Shown here in pieces: positions 1 through 13,319 of a DNA stretch of 64,000 bases. The position numbers and the translations under genes are program-made. The notes under the pieces were generated by a model. That model worked only from the letters and a program-made list of their open reading frames with translations, was not told the origin of the DNA and did no database searches. The stretch comes from Homalodisca vitripennis (taxonomy: Eukaryota > Arthropoda > Insecta > Hemiptera > Cicadellidae): NCBI RefSeq assembly GCF_021130785.1, contig NW_025777988.1:1-64000 (forward strand). Reading direction: 5' to 3'. Positions within the stretch are counted from its first letter, which is position 1, and the number at the start of each line of letters is the position of its first letter.

Positions 1-837
1 TTTATAAAACAAATTATTTTTTTTAAAAAATAATCTTTTTTTTTTAAATTTAAAACACTTTTCCCCTTCCTTCTTAAAGAACAAAATATTTTTTAATAAT
101 TTAAAAATTTATTAATTAAATTTCAATTATAATGGAAAAAATAATTAATATTATATATATATTAAAAAATTTGTGTATTAAAAATATAAATTTATTAGTT
201 TTAATATTAAATTTTCTACTTTAAAATTTATTAATATTATAAACGTTCTAAAATTTACTTTAGTTTTTAATAGATTTTTTTAAATCTTTATATGTTTAAC
301 CACTAAAGATTTCAATAACAAATTCACTAAGCTCATATAGATTTAAAAATTAAATTTATACATCAGTAATATCTTATGTACGTATTGTGTTGTGAACTCG
401 GTTGGTCCACCGTGTTTGAGTTTCGTGTCTAAAACATCTAGTGCACTCCATTGTGCACCAAATGAGATAAGGGGGAAACCCCTCATCTCAGACTACTAAT
501 CTAGATATTATATTTTTGTAGACTAAGTGCCTGTAATGTCAAAACGATACAGATTTTAGTTTTGATTTTGTCGTCTCCAACTTTTTTCAAATCCCTTCAG
601 ATGGACATGACTTAGATTATAGAAGGTTTAAAACAGCGTCAGATTTCAGTCGCGCGCTAGCGAAATATGAACTGGCAAAATTCAAATTCACATGAAATAA
701 CCATGCATCCTTAAGATTAGGAAATAAACTGTTATCAAAATGTCTTTATAAAAGTAATGACATTTCATACGAATATTCCATAATATGTTCTGTTTGTTAT
801 TTACTTTAGGCTCCCAAATTTTGTAATTGAAATGATA
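1..837. other. AT-rich non-coding sequence
   Basis: No frame of useful length and no recognisable repeat family. The first 360 bases are almost only A and T with long A and T runs. From about 361 the composition becomes ordinary AT-rich animal DNA. Nothing else can be supported here. Confidence 0.6.
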
Positions 838-2460
838 TTTTCTAAAAAAAATTTTACGGGGATTAGCTGGGTTAAAAATTTTTTCTAAATTAAAATTTAC
901 ACCTTTTTGTTTAAAGTAAACTTTTTTTTTAAAAAATACACATAAGGGGTAAGGTTTTAGAAAGAGAGGGCGGTAAATATAAAATTTTTCACTTTAAGTG
1001 GCAAATTAAATGGTGAATTTGGACAGGTTAGTGGATACCCGTAAAAAAAAAACCAAGGGTAAAAAAGTTTTTTATGATTTAATTAAAAATTTTTCCTTTA
1101 TTTTTTAATAAACCCCTTTTTACGTTCAAAATGGAATTTTTTTCCTTACAATTATTTTAATTTATTTACTTTTAAGTTTTCCTTAACCCCCAATTTTATT
1201 TATTTTAAATTTTTTTTTGAAAATGGTTTTTTAAATTAAAATTTAAAAAAGGGAAGGGCTGGTTAAAAATTCTGACTTTTAATTTTGGGGCCCTTTAGTT
1301 TTTCAAAAATTATTTTGGGGAGGGGGGTTTTTATTTTAATACAAACCTCCAAAATTTTTTGGGAAATTTTTTGGTCCAAGGACCTTAAACCCTTTTTTGT
1401 TCCTTTTTTCTTTCTTTTTAAAATTTTGGAATTATTTTCCCAAACCCTCCATTTTAAAAAGGTTTAGGTTAAGTTGCTGAAAACCTTTTTAAAAAAGTTT
1501 TAGGGTTTTCCTTTTTCTTAAAGGGGTATTCGGGGGTTTTTTTAACAAAAAAGCCAAATTTTTTTTAAAAAATTAATTAACGGGGTTAAAAATTAGCCCC
1601 CATTTCCCAATTTTTCCGGTTGGAAATTGGGGCCTGGCTTTTAAAAAACCTTCAACCTTTCTCTTTTGGTGGGGAAAAAAAGGGTTTTTTTCCCCAAATT
1701 TTAAAAAGACATAATTACAAGGCTTTTATTTAAAAAAATTTTTAAAAACATTGAAAAATCATTTCCGGGCCCCCCGAAACGGTAAGTATTATCAGAAAAA
1801 TAAAAAGGCCCAAAAGGGATTTTTCCCGAAGGAAGGCCCGGAAGGGAAAAAATTTAAAAAAAATTCGGTCTTTAAATTCAAAGTTTTAATTTTTTAAAAA
1901 TTGTTTTTAAGGGCGTCAATTTTTCCCAGTTCCCTTTAAAATAAATTGCAAAAAAATGTTAAGGTTTTTGGGGTTTGGGTTGGGTTTAAGGGTAAATTTT
2001 AAAGACCTTGAAAATTTTTTTTTAAAATTTTCCCAATTGTTTCCATTTAATTTGAAACTAATTTTTAAAATTTAAAAATTTAAATCTTTGGCATTTGGGC
2101 CCCTTATTAACCCAATAATTTTTAACTGTAAAAAGTTTTTAACCCGGGGAAAATTTGAAAAAGGGGAAGGGGGTTAAATTAAAATTTAAAAAATTTATTT
2201 TTTTTATTTTCAGGAATTTTTTTATCCAAATTTTTAAACTTTTTAAACTATTTTAAAAAAACTAATATTAACAAAGGAAAAGGTTTTTCTTCCTGTTTGT
2301 TTCCATATTTTTACCTGTTTATTTTTTAAACGTTTTTTATTTTTTTAATCCACTTCCCTTTAAGTTTTTGGTTTTTAATTTTTTATAAATTATTTTTTTA
2401 AAATTTTTATTTTTTTCAGATTGTTTTTTTTTAAATTAAAATTTATTGTTTTAAAAACAC
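838..2460. other. Homopolymer-stretched tract, likely poor consensus
   Basis: This stretch is built from abnormally long runs of every base (repeated tttttt, aaaaaa, gggg and cccc blocks side by side), unlike the flanks at 361-830 and 2,461 onward. Short open frames such as one near 1,285-1,467 encode only Phe/Lys/Gly-rich filler produced by these runs. The pattern fits a consensus with inflated homopolymer lengths better than a biological element. No gene is called. Confidence 0.55.
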
Positions 2461-2899
2461 GTGAGGTGGTCTCGTTTAGACTGGTGTCAAACATCTACAT
2501 TAGAACCAAAGAGCGTAAGTTGTTAGCTGCCAAGGTGTTTATACAGTAATTAGGACAACTACCTCTAACACATGGTGTTAAAAACCAGCGATAATCAGCC
2601 ATCCATGACTGTATGTTTTTTAAATAGAATATTAATATAAAATTTCCTCTTAAGGGAATAGTTTAAAATATAGTCATTTTTTTAAGTGTAAATTATTTAT
2701 AACCGCTTACCTATATTTCATTTTCCCAAAACGGAAAAATGCATATTTTGTCTTAGAAAAAATAACAAAAGAAAAAACACTATCATCGTGACGTGGTGGT
2801 CTCCATAGAGTACTAAATTTCTCGGGCCAGTTAAACAGAGACGTAACAAACAGATTATTCCTTTAATAAATTTATGGCAATTTTAATAAGATTTCGTGT
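2461..2899. other. AT-rich spacer before block A
   Basis: Ordinary AT-rich sequence with no frame, repeat or signal that I recognise. Homology to the second block seems to begin near its right end, but the exact boundary is uncertain. Confidence 0.5.
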
Positions 2900-5042
2900 T
2901 TTGTACATTCTCATTTTAAATCATTAACTTTTAAAAACCCTTCCTTCAGTTACACAAAATGGCAGAGAATAGGTTTATATAACTTAAATTTACATTCAAT
3001 TATATTGTACAATGTCCTCTGACAAACCCACAAGATACAAGACGTTGCCTTATTCAAACTGACTGGGACCTAGTCATGAGGCCAATGTCGTTTAGATATA
3101 TTACTCTAATGGTACAACTGTATCAATTTATATTAAAACCAATTAATTGTGGCCCAAAGCGAGTCTGTCAATTATTAATTTACCACCTTTTTCCCTCATT
3201 ATACCTTCCCACGACATCCATACATTTTTCTTAATGGAATTTTGCGACTCTTTCTTCATATAGCATTTTAAAATACAAATTTGTCTTTCCTTTATTTTAC
3301 TTTCTAAAACTACTTTAAAAACTCAACGAGAGACACATATGGGAAAATGGTAGTCAGCAAGTAGGTTTTGCACAATAGTATCCAAAATACATAATGTACA
3401 AGTTTTCAGCAAAGGCATGTAATAACGTTATCAGCAACCCGTCACCAGCAGACATGTTTGGAGAGAGGACTAAATAAGCTCATTAAAATTACTATGGATA
3501 TTAAGTCAAATTTAAAAAAAACACATATTCACTACCAACCGTAGGAAAAGTTTAAATTTCAACTCCAGATTCCAGACAAGAAGAAAGGTGCCCTGCAGCT
3601 CAAGTCCAAAACTGACAACAAGAATTAATCAATCATCCCTACACATTTTAGCTATCATTATTTGTAACAAGTTATACATTACTATAATCCCATACTAATA
3701 GGAACAACGCAAATACAATTTAAAATGAGAAATAGTTACCTAATAACAATTTATTTACCAATCCTTTCGTAAGGAAATAAAACTGAAAACACTTGTCTCC
3801 AAAAAAGAAGGTAACTTATCGATCATATCTTTATAAAAATTTTAAAGAGAGTAGTATTTCAGTTATTAAACGAACGTTATCGACAAATGTCATTTAATAC
3901 CTTTCAATTTTCAGACTTTAATAAAGCAAATTTTATACTTATTGATCATTAAAAAAAACCATTTGTGTCAGGAGGCAGAAAGCTCTTTCCAAAGTAATGC
4001 TGAATAGTTGTGTGACAGAAGAACATTTCCAAAACGCGTTTTTTCTAAAGCCTTGCGCTTGCCTGTTCTTCATTTTTAAAGCCAGAAAATATTTCCCAGC
4101 TGGAATGTCAAACATTAAAAATTTAGAAGACAAGGGCTATACAATTATACTATAACAAACTGTGTCGTCTATATAATATTTTAATACTACCACGACACAC
4201 TAATTAAGCTAAAAAAATAAACGATCAATCTTCTTTACATTATAGAAAAACGAAAATAAAATAAATTAATAAGCTTATGTTGAAAAGATAGTAAAAAATT
4301 TCTACCATGATATATTTATTCGCTATGTCTAACAGTAACAACACTGACAAATATATGATAAAACTCATTTAGGTCCCCATTACTATTGTCCAAATATCTC
4401 TGATCGTAATTCAAGTCATGATTTCGTTTTGGTCTTACACATTCATATTACATTAAACTATAGTTTTATTATGCAGAGCGACAACTACCACTTCGAGCAA
4501 CTTTAAAGGCTGGTTTAATAAAAATATAGAAAATATTTTTTTTAAATACAGATATCAAGGGAAATAATATCTTTATGTAAATTATTGTCCGTTAATCCCT
4601 TAAATTTTTATAAAACCCAATTACAGAAGCTTTGTAAAAGGTATTTATAAAATCCTGTCACCTATAAACCCAGTATATATGGATATTAAACGTGTTTTGA
4701 ATCGAGTGTATCTCCTAATAACAATGTTACACTATGGCACAATGTTAATCTCAAACCCAAATCCCATTATTATCTTATTGCACTATTTCTGTTTTTAAAA
4801 TGTTCGACCGGGTACTCCCCAACCCAAAACACAGTGGTGAACAGAAATATAATTGTGTACTAATCTTTACATTCCCTTATGAGAAACTCCTAAACATCTT
4901 TTTCAATGAACATCATTTAGGTTAAATCACATGTTGAAATTCGCTCTCACGGCTCTCAACCAGGATCTCCTACAACATAACTGAGATCAAGTTATCAAAC
5001 TTAAAGATAGTATTTATAAGTAATTTTAAATATATTATTATT

Positions 5043-5117
5043 CATTATATATATATATATAATATATATTATTATTTATCTTATATATATTATGTGAGTG
5101 TGTTTGTGTGTGTGTGT
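5043..5117. repeat. Compound (AT)n-(GT)n microsatellite
   Basis: Alternating AT from about 5,045 to 5,072, a short AT-rich bridge, then clean alternating GT from about 5,096 to 5,117. The equivalent place in the right copy (37,884-37,969) is a longer and very irregular GT tract. Confidence 0.9.
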
Positions 5118-5124
5118 ACGATTT

Positions 5125-5597
5125 GAAAAGGGTAAAACTACTTTACTAACATTTATATTGTAATCTTTCTGCTCACAAAAATATTTGTTCACAATCACAA
5201 ACCTCTTACACGATAGAGCTATTGTCAGACAAAATTGAAAAGTGAAGTGCCATTATATTTGTAATTGTTATACTAAAAATACTATAATGGAATCACTTAA
5301 ACACATTTAAATACAGATACTCACTTTAAATATGTACAACTTATGTTAATATAATTCTTCACACAGCAATTGTTATTCATATATATTCTTCGGGAAATTG
5401 CCAAAATAAGTGTGAAATACAATAGATGAATAAGGGACATTATTCTGAAGGTTTTGGAAAGGTTGTGCACATGACCTCTAAAAAACAATACAAATACTAC
5501 ATGAACCTCAAACAGAAAAGCTCACCGTTGTTTGCAATCTGTTGTGATCCTTACAGATTGACATCCCAACATGCGCGCCCAAAATGGTGGCGCTGAG
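5125..5597. other. Segment present in block A, absent from A'
   Basis: In A' the sequence runs from the GT tract through cgattttttgatgcg (37,969) directly into the gctttgataataatac anchor. In A about 470 bases separate the matching edges (acgatttgaaaag near 5,118 and gagttttgatgc near 5,595). The extra DNA is AT-rich, has no coding frame, and ends in a small GC-rich piece (cgcgcccaaaatggtggcgc, 5,573-5,592). It may be an insertion in A or a deletion in A'. Short T-rich and gatg similarity at the junctions could have served as microhomology. Confidence 0.6.
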
Positions 5598-7253
5598 TTT
5601 TGATGCACTAGCTTTGATAATAATACAGTAGACCTGCTAGATGCTGAGAGTGCTTGAATACTGATTTCCCAACGTAAAAAACCCTTTGAGCGTGAATTTG
5701 ATTTATAATACTTAAAAACACGTATGTTCTCTTATTTTTTTTAATTTTAAGAATACTTATCGTATTTTATAATTTCTGCATTGATTTTATTTATTGGGGC
5801 CCTGTTAAAAGAAATAAACACATGATTCATCCTATCTCTCAACTACTTATGTTGTGTCACTAAGAATTAAAACAAGTTTAATCAAACTTATCTGCAGTTT
5901 AAACACGCTGAAAGAAACAATCTCTTACAATACTTAAACTACTAACCCTCTCATTTTGACATTTTCTATATATCACTAGAAGTTTCTCTTTCTCTACAGT
6001 TTACTTTAGTTACTTTTTCGTTAGTTTTCTAACGAGTGTTTTACAATCTAGATGCGATACGTAATAGTAAATCTTCTTTCGGTTTCGTGATTAGTTTTTT
6101 ATAAAAGCACTCTTGTATATCACACTAAATAACTCCTGTAACTGTTAACATTATAAATACGCTCATATACATTGGAGTAGCACCCTAAAAATTGGAATAA
6201 CAACATTAACAAAAATTTTTTTAAATAAGCACCATATCAAGAGCCGTACTCTTAAAGGGGTTTTACTTCTTTTTAGTTGTGTTGCATGTCCATTGTAAGT
6301 ACATGAAGGTGGTAAGAAAGCAATAACTATCTTAAAAAAAAAACTGGGAAATCAGAATTGTTTTTCGAACAAGGGGTTTTACTCAGCCTTTAGCAGGAAC
6401 AAAGAATAATCCAAATAAATAATTCTATATATCAATATGATGAAAATTTTAACTCTATAACGGCGTTTTAGAAATATTTAAAAATATTTATTTAACTACA
6501 GTTTTAAATTGTATTTAAAATTTTTTTTAAATAAAAAATTGTATAAAAACAGAAAAATATTGTACGAAATTGACGGGGTTCATTTTCACCGAACGTCTAC
6601 GTTACAACACGTACACTTCGAGTCAATAACGAGTGTTTACTGATCTATGAAGAAATCTGTATATACCATAAATTTTAAATTTTTGGGGTGAAAAGATATC
6701 TGAATACAATATAGTTGTAAAACAAGGGTTTTTTTACAAAGTTTTTACTGAAAAGTGGATTGTGGAAAATTTTAAACACCACCCTAACTTTAGTACTAAT
6801 TTATCCAAGCTTCTGGAGCGACTCCAAGAATGTAATTTATGTTACCTTTTTAAAACGTCAAGTCCAAAATTTGCCCTTTACACGTTAAATCTTTCTGTGC
6901 CACATTCCACCTAGAATTTAGTTAAGTGACATAAGCATATTGTAGGAACCTGATTTATATACACCAAATTTAAATTTAATACTAAATTACTATGCGTATA
7001 AAATAGTGTACACTAATCGTAAATTTAATCTTTGTAATAGTTTCTTTGATTCGTGTTTTCTTATAATAATTTCCTCAAGTTATTGTACATTTTTACTGCA
7101 TTCAGTAATGCCATTCTATCACAGGGTTTTTTTTTTACCCGAATGGCCCCTAAAATGAATGCATTTTAGAGGGAACTGAAACAATATCATTTTTCTCCTG
7201 TCAGTTTGTTTTTTTTCCCTTGCGATGTTTCAAGCCCACACTGACCTTTTACA

Positions 7254-7420
7254 CTTGACATTTTTGCGTGAATTTTAAAATTCTTATATAGTTAATTACA
7301 ATCTAACCGATTTCGAGAAGTTGGTGCCAGACACAAGACTTACACTGACATTATGCGTGAAAATTTTAATTCTTAAATATTAATACAATCATAACCGAAT
7401 TCGAAGTACGGTGCATGTCA
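7254..7420. repeat. Two-unit tandem duplication inside block A
   Basis: A unit of roughly 85-90 bp occurs twice in a row. Each unit has cactgac, then gcgtgaa, ttttaa, attctta, a T/A-rich middle, accga and a final ggtgc. The first unit covers about 7,254-7,330 and the second about 7,343-7,420. Block A' has only one unit at about 39,480-39,560. Confidence 0.65.
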
Positions 7421-10400
7421 CTTCATAGGAAGTGAATTAGCTGGGGGTGTTACTGAATATGTTTTACGATTGGCTCCTTTAACAAAAGTTTACAGACTGA
7501 TGAAAATTTGTAAACTAAGTAAGAAACCCCCAATATAACACAATTTTCACATATCGGCATAGTAACACATTTTATAATTATGGGGGAAATTTAACAAATT
7601 CTCTTGAGCGCAGCGGTTAGCAAACAGTGCCATTTTTCGGCGTCGATAATTTATGATTACTCTAACCTCATTTTTAAAGTGTTCACAAGTTTATACCGTT
7701 ATATCTTACTGTGTATTAATTTATAATATAAATTATTACGTACAAGTCTGTCTTCAGTTTAGGTTCATTTTTCCTAAGGATACAATAGTTTATTAACGGG
7801 TCTTTTTCCCTTACTCCATTTCCTTTTATGACTAAAATCTGTCACTGGTTTGCTAACGTATTGGATCTTTATTGAAATTTGGAAACCCTAGTTGTCACAA
7901 AAAATCTCCTAATAGACGTTTACACGTTTCAAAAAATTACAATTTAAAAAATTTTCTTTAAGAATGCATTATTCACTAATATTTTGTTTTAAAAATTTAA
8001 AATCAATTGAGTCAAAACGAACTAAAGTTCCCAGGGCGAGGAACGAGTTTTGGATCTTAAATCATCTTTTGTTCAAATTTTGCGGTCTTCTTAAACGATG
8101 GGGAACGGTTTTTTGAAAGGAATTAGGGTTTCTTGTCGGAAAGTGTTCCATCGTTATATTTACAAAGGTGTATAACACAACAGTTTTAGAAATTCTGCCA
8201 ACACCCAATCGTCTGATCTCTTACGTAGACTAATAGACTAACCTAAGACCACTCTGACAGGATTGTTTATATTAGCATACATCTCCGAGAGGAACTGCAG
8301 ATGAGATTTTAACAGATCACAAGACTGATCATTTCTTTTCAAAAAATACATGTTTTAAGTTACAACCCTTCTTCCTAACTATCGAAGTAAATGGTTTTAA
8401 AACAGTTAAATAAACTTCTATATTTATTCACTTATAAACTCTTCTGATAAAAAGCAGTTAAAATTACGTCTCGTTTTATAAAAATTATATAATAAAATTG
8501 TGGACCTTCAATTTTTAAAGACCCCTATAATAGAGACTAAAATAGCACTCAATGACCCTTTTTATGGCAAGGGGGTATGAGCAAAAAACCCCTGCATCAT
8601 AACCAACGCTCATATAAACCACATGAAAAGTTGTCTCTATTCACACGGATACCCTGTAATTTTGGGTATATCCTGCAGTCCAACAGCTCAGAAGTGCGTC
8701 TTCCTATCCCCCTTTATCAATTTCTTTTCATAAATGGTTCAACCACTTCAGTTTTACAGCGTGATCCGAGTTTCTTATCTTATTGTATAAACCCCCGGCC
8801 CTATGGATTGCGTGTAAGCAGATTGGCCGAGTTTTTTAGTTTCACTATCGTATTAATAGATCCCAAAAACTACACCCTCTCGTATTGTCAAACAATCTCT
8901 AATTAAGATTTTGTTTAGTTTAAGATATATGTTTGAATGAAATACTACTGCACTTTGATACTATTTAGTAATTGCGCATTTAAAGATTGTACGTAAAAAA
9001 AGCTGTACAGAATAAATTATTGTAATCTGTCGTCCAGCTAAATTAAACATACTCAGGAAATTTTAAACATTGTCCAATTTCTAGAGGACATTTAGTTTAT
9101 CATAAATGTATAGATATTACCATATTACTGTCACAATTATTACTAACAATTTGATGTGTTTCTTTAATCCATTTTGCTTGTAATTTTGTTATCGGCATAA
9201 AACGTATATCACACAATTTTAACGGAGTTAATCATTATTGAGAACTATATTGACGATCTTTAATCTTTTAAATTGGTAGGTCTGTGGCTGGTAAAACAAA
9301 CATCAGTAATTGCACATATAATACCATCTTTTCACAATCATGTGTTTTAACCATTTTACTGTAGTCCAATAAAATATAATCATTTTTGATCGTAAATGAC
9401 GAATTCCACTTATTAACAAATATAAATAAAACCCCCCAACAATATGGGCCCCAAAGATAATAAAACCCCCTTTATCTTAATCTACGATTAATAATTGGTA
9501 TCTTTAACTAAAATTTGAACACGTGTAAACAAAAATAGCAAACAATTAATTAGCTAATTGTAAATATTTTGTATGTTAAAATTTTTTTTGAATTAATAGT
9601 AGTTCTTCCGTCTTTGATGAATTTAATTAGTGTTAATCAGAAAATTTCCAGAATCCAATCAACAGCGCCTTATTTTGTAGCAGATTGTTAGATTTTATGG
9701 TCTGCCATAAAGGGACTACCCAATAAACCCTAACTTATATCATTAGTCTTAATAAGGTGAGATAATTTCCCCTAATCCAAAATTAAATCCCAAGATAAAA
9801 AAAAGTAATTTAAAAAAAGATTCCCCAAGCATGACAAGAGACGAACACTATTCACCATAATTACGACCACCAATTAATCGTTACACATTTGGGAGAACAC
9901 AGTAAAGATATTCCGTTATGATAGACCCTCTGGAGAAAAGGCGTACAACATTTGAAAATGTCCCAAAAGAGTTTCATTCTGCTTTTCGTAGAACTCAGAT
10001 ATTTGGACTGGACAGTGTATTCTTTACAACACAAATGACGTGAGTTAAGGTAGATTACTAAGTTGCGTTTTCTTAAAACAATATTTCATAATGCCCATAA
10101 AAGGTCATATGTAACATGATTAACTAAACTATACCTCCAATGACGCGAACAATTTTCCTCTGAAGTTCTACGCCCCGAAAAAGTTCACAAGTAAACACAA
10201 CAGAGGTTGTACAATCTTGGTCTTTTAAACTCTCAACATTAATTACTTCTCGACTAAGTTAACATGTATCTTCCACAGAACAAGGATTCTGTCTATCTCA
10301 TCTTCTAACATGTTCTACACTTATTACACGTGTTCACGTATAATTTTGGGGGGGTTATAACCAGGAACAAACCACCTTTTACAGTCCATCAGTCAAGATG

Positions 10401-10785
10401 AGCTATGGGGAAAAACATGATGCCTGCAATTAACAAATTACATGATTGTCCATTGGACATACAAATGAAAAATTAAAGATATGTATCTAACTATTGTATA
10501 GAAATTATGTTGGCTTCGTACAAGTGGCACTTAAATTGTGGAGTAACACTTTTCTAAAAATAACGGTTATAAAGAATCGCGAGTTATTGTATAGGTCTAA
10601 TTTAAAGAGTGCCACTTGTTATCCCTTATCATTCACTCTTTAGAAGTACAGACGTCATTATTTACTTTATATTTCTACAAATTTTTTGTGAAAACAATCA
10701 CTACATATTACTCTGAGGACACAACATATATAATTTCTTGGAGGAGGTTTCATATGTTTAACTATTTTACAAAAACCCAAATTTT

Positions 10786-10819
10786 TTATATATATATATA
10801 GTATATATATAATATATAC
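10786..10819. repeat. (AT)n microsatellite
   Basis: Alternating TA broken by a single g, followed by atatataatatataca. It has a counterpart in A' at 42,811-42,845. Confidence 0.85.
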
Positions 10820-10911
10820 ATGTAAAGTAAATTTTGTATATTGTATTATTTAATTATAAGGGGGGAAAAAATTTTAATAATTAATTTAATTATAAAAGTT
10901 TAAAAGTTTAC

Positions 10912-11305
10912 GAATTTGGGTGTTATGATATGAGTTATTAAAATAAACAGGTTTTTGGGTATTTTTTAATTTACAATTCTCATGCAACGATTTTTATAAG
11001 ATCCCCCTCGACTTAAAGGGGAATGAAATATCCTCGCACACAGCAAAATAAGTATGACTACCTGGCGTTTTTATAACAAGAAAAAGTTTCATAAAGCTTT
11101 GAGCTCAGTAAACTACCTCCGGCTGTTCAAGGGTAGTTCTCAAAGCTTCATGGGCCCCATTCTAAACTTGTGTAAAATAATATTTTACTGACTTCTTTCA
11201 AGAGTAGGATATATAACATGGAAATTTTACACATGTTATTAAACATTAAATAAAATAATAGTTTATATCTTTAACTAAATAATTTTAACAATAGAATAAT
11301 TTTAT
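10912..11305. other. Second segment longer in A than in A'
   Basis: The left anchor aagtttaaaagttta (10,896) and the right anchor gacataacag (11,319) flank almost 400 bases here. The same anchors in A' (42,918 and 42,982) are only about 40-50 bases apart. The extra sequence is AT-rich without a frame or terminal repeats that I can see. Confidence 0.5.
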
Positions 11306-13319
11306 TTGATATAATTTTGACATAACAGATTTAAATCACATTTTCTTTTAAAAATGTAAACTTTTTAAAAGCCCTAGATCCCTTTCAATAAAACTGAAAA
11401 CGAAATACAAAGATAAAAATATGGCCCCAAGGAGTTTTTTGTTGCGCCGCATTTCACATCCACAAGGAGTGTACATCTGCATAAGCAATAAGATTTACTT
11501 CTGCAACTTTCTGCAATATATTTCATTTTAATAACTGAAACGGCGCATTAGCCTAGCATTAGCATAGACTATCAGGGGGCTTGGAAAGATTTCTCCATAA
11601 CTGTCCACATATCACGATAAATGGGAAATGTATCTTTAGGTATGAATTTTCGCAAAAACTTTGCCATTGTATATGTCAATCTACGGGGAAATTGGGGCTG
11701 AGAGTTATTGAACATTTCTAACCGTTAGTCTTAAAACCAAAATTGATGGCAAGGAATAAAATCACAAATAGTTAAACTATTATATTTCATTTTTTGGCAA
11801 GTATATAGACTTGGGGGCCAAAACAAAATTTAGTATAGACTTGAAAATATGCTTCTGAATCCGTTAGTGAAGCCTGTTTACAACAACGACATATACGTGT
11901 TTGTGCTCAACTCACTCATACCTTGATTACTTAGTTTAGAGAGCTATCCCCCTATATTAGAGTGCCAACATTCTCTCTTTAGTATGCCAGAGCATGTAAC
12001 AAAAGCTGTTTCTTGGGGCTGTATATTTTTTCCATCTTTATGGGAACAAAGCATTACTATTAAAACATTAAATTTTATTGCCTATTCTAAACTTTATATA
12101 AAAAATATCTCGATATTCTTTAGTCTAGTGTCAGTCACACTTGATTTTCAGACAAGTTCTTATTATGTCTTTTATAAATAAATATACATTATGTCGTACT
12201 TGTCTTTCAATACGGAAATAGCCATGCAATGCACACGGATAACTGCTAGTTGTTTAATTAATACTATTTAAATAAAAAAACCACGGCGAGAAAATTTTGA
12301 ATATCAACCTTATCAAGAAGCCAATAGATGAAGCTAAATTTTTATCAAGCATTGAAAAAATTCAAAATTTTATTTAAATCTATTAATTTAATAAATGCAA
12401 CTATGATATCAGGTTGAATGAAATTTATATCAATAATAGGGATTACGTTATTTTGTATTTTGTACTCGATTACATTAAATTTATACTCGTATATCCAAAT
12501 CAGGTTGCAAGAGCCACTTGACATCGTATAATTATTTTTAAGTGTGCTGATCTTGGGGGATTTAATCTTGTGACATTATCACCAAAACTAGTATTTTATT
12601 GAAAATAAACAAGTTTTAACCCTAATAATGCACTTTAGTTAATGGTTTTTTTTCACTCCATTTCCCGTCATGTACTAACGAAATAATTATGCTGAAATAA
12701 TTGGATTATTCAATAAAACCTGCATTGAGCTTTTACTGGCAACGACTATAGAAAATTATCACTATTTTTATTTTTGTAATAAACTAAAAAATAAATCAAG
12801 GGATATGCCACTCCCATCAGTAGCAGAGTTTCTTGTAGTAGTCATTTGGTAAGAAGCACATACCGTTACTAATAATTTCAAGAACTGGCTGATGTAGCTA
12901 AATAAAGGCATTTGAGACACAGGCTAATTTCCCCTTTTTTAGTGGACATTGCCTATTTTGGTAAAACCATACTCCACCTTCCCGACGTAATCTTGATATC
13001 CTAGGTTTGTAGACTAAAATACATCTTTTTGGAGAGACTGCCTAACGCACAATTTATTTTGGACTCTTGAGTCAGACGCTTTAGGTTATTTTAGCGTTGT
13101 CGATTAATCAGTAGGATATAAGGAGGAAGAAATCCTAATTAGGAACCTCAAAGCCCTTTGAATGAATTCTCATCTAAAGGAATCAGGAGGAGTGTGCAGC
13201 TAAGTTTGGTTTCTTGCGCTGGGAAGGAGTCCCCATAATCTCTTTCAGTCATCTCTAATCTACTTAAAAGCTTCCCCCAAAATATGAAAATCTAAGAAAG
13301 TATGATTTGATTAAATGTC

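Noticed and set aside
8577..8906. 109-codon plus-strand frame in block A
   Set aside because: The collinear region of A' (about 40,745-41,060) is interrupted by stops and keeps no frame, and no domain is recognisable.
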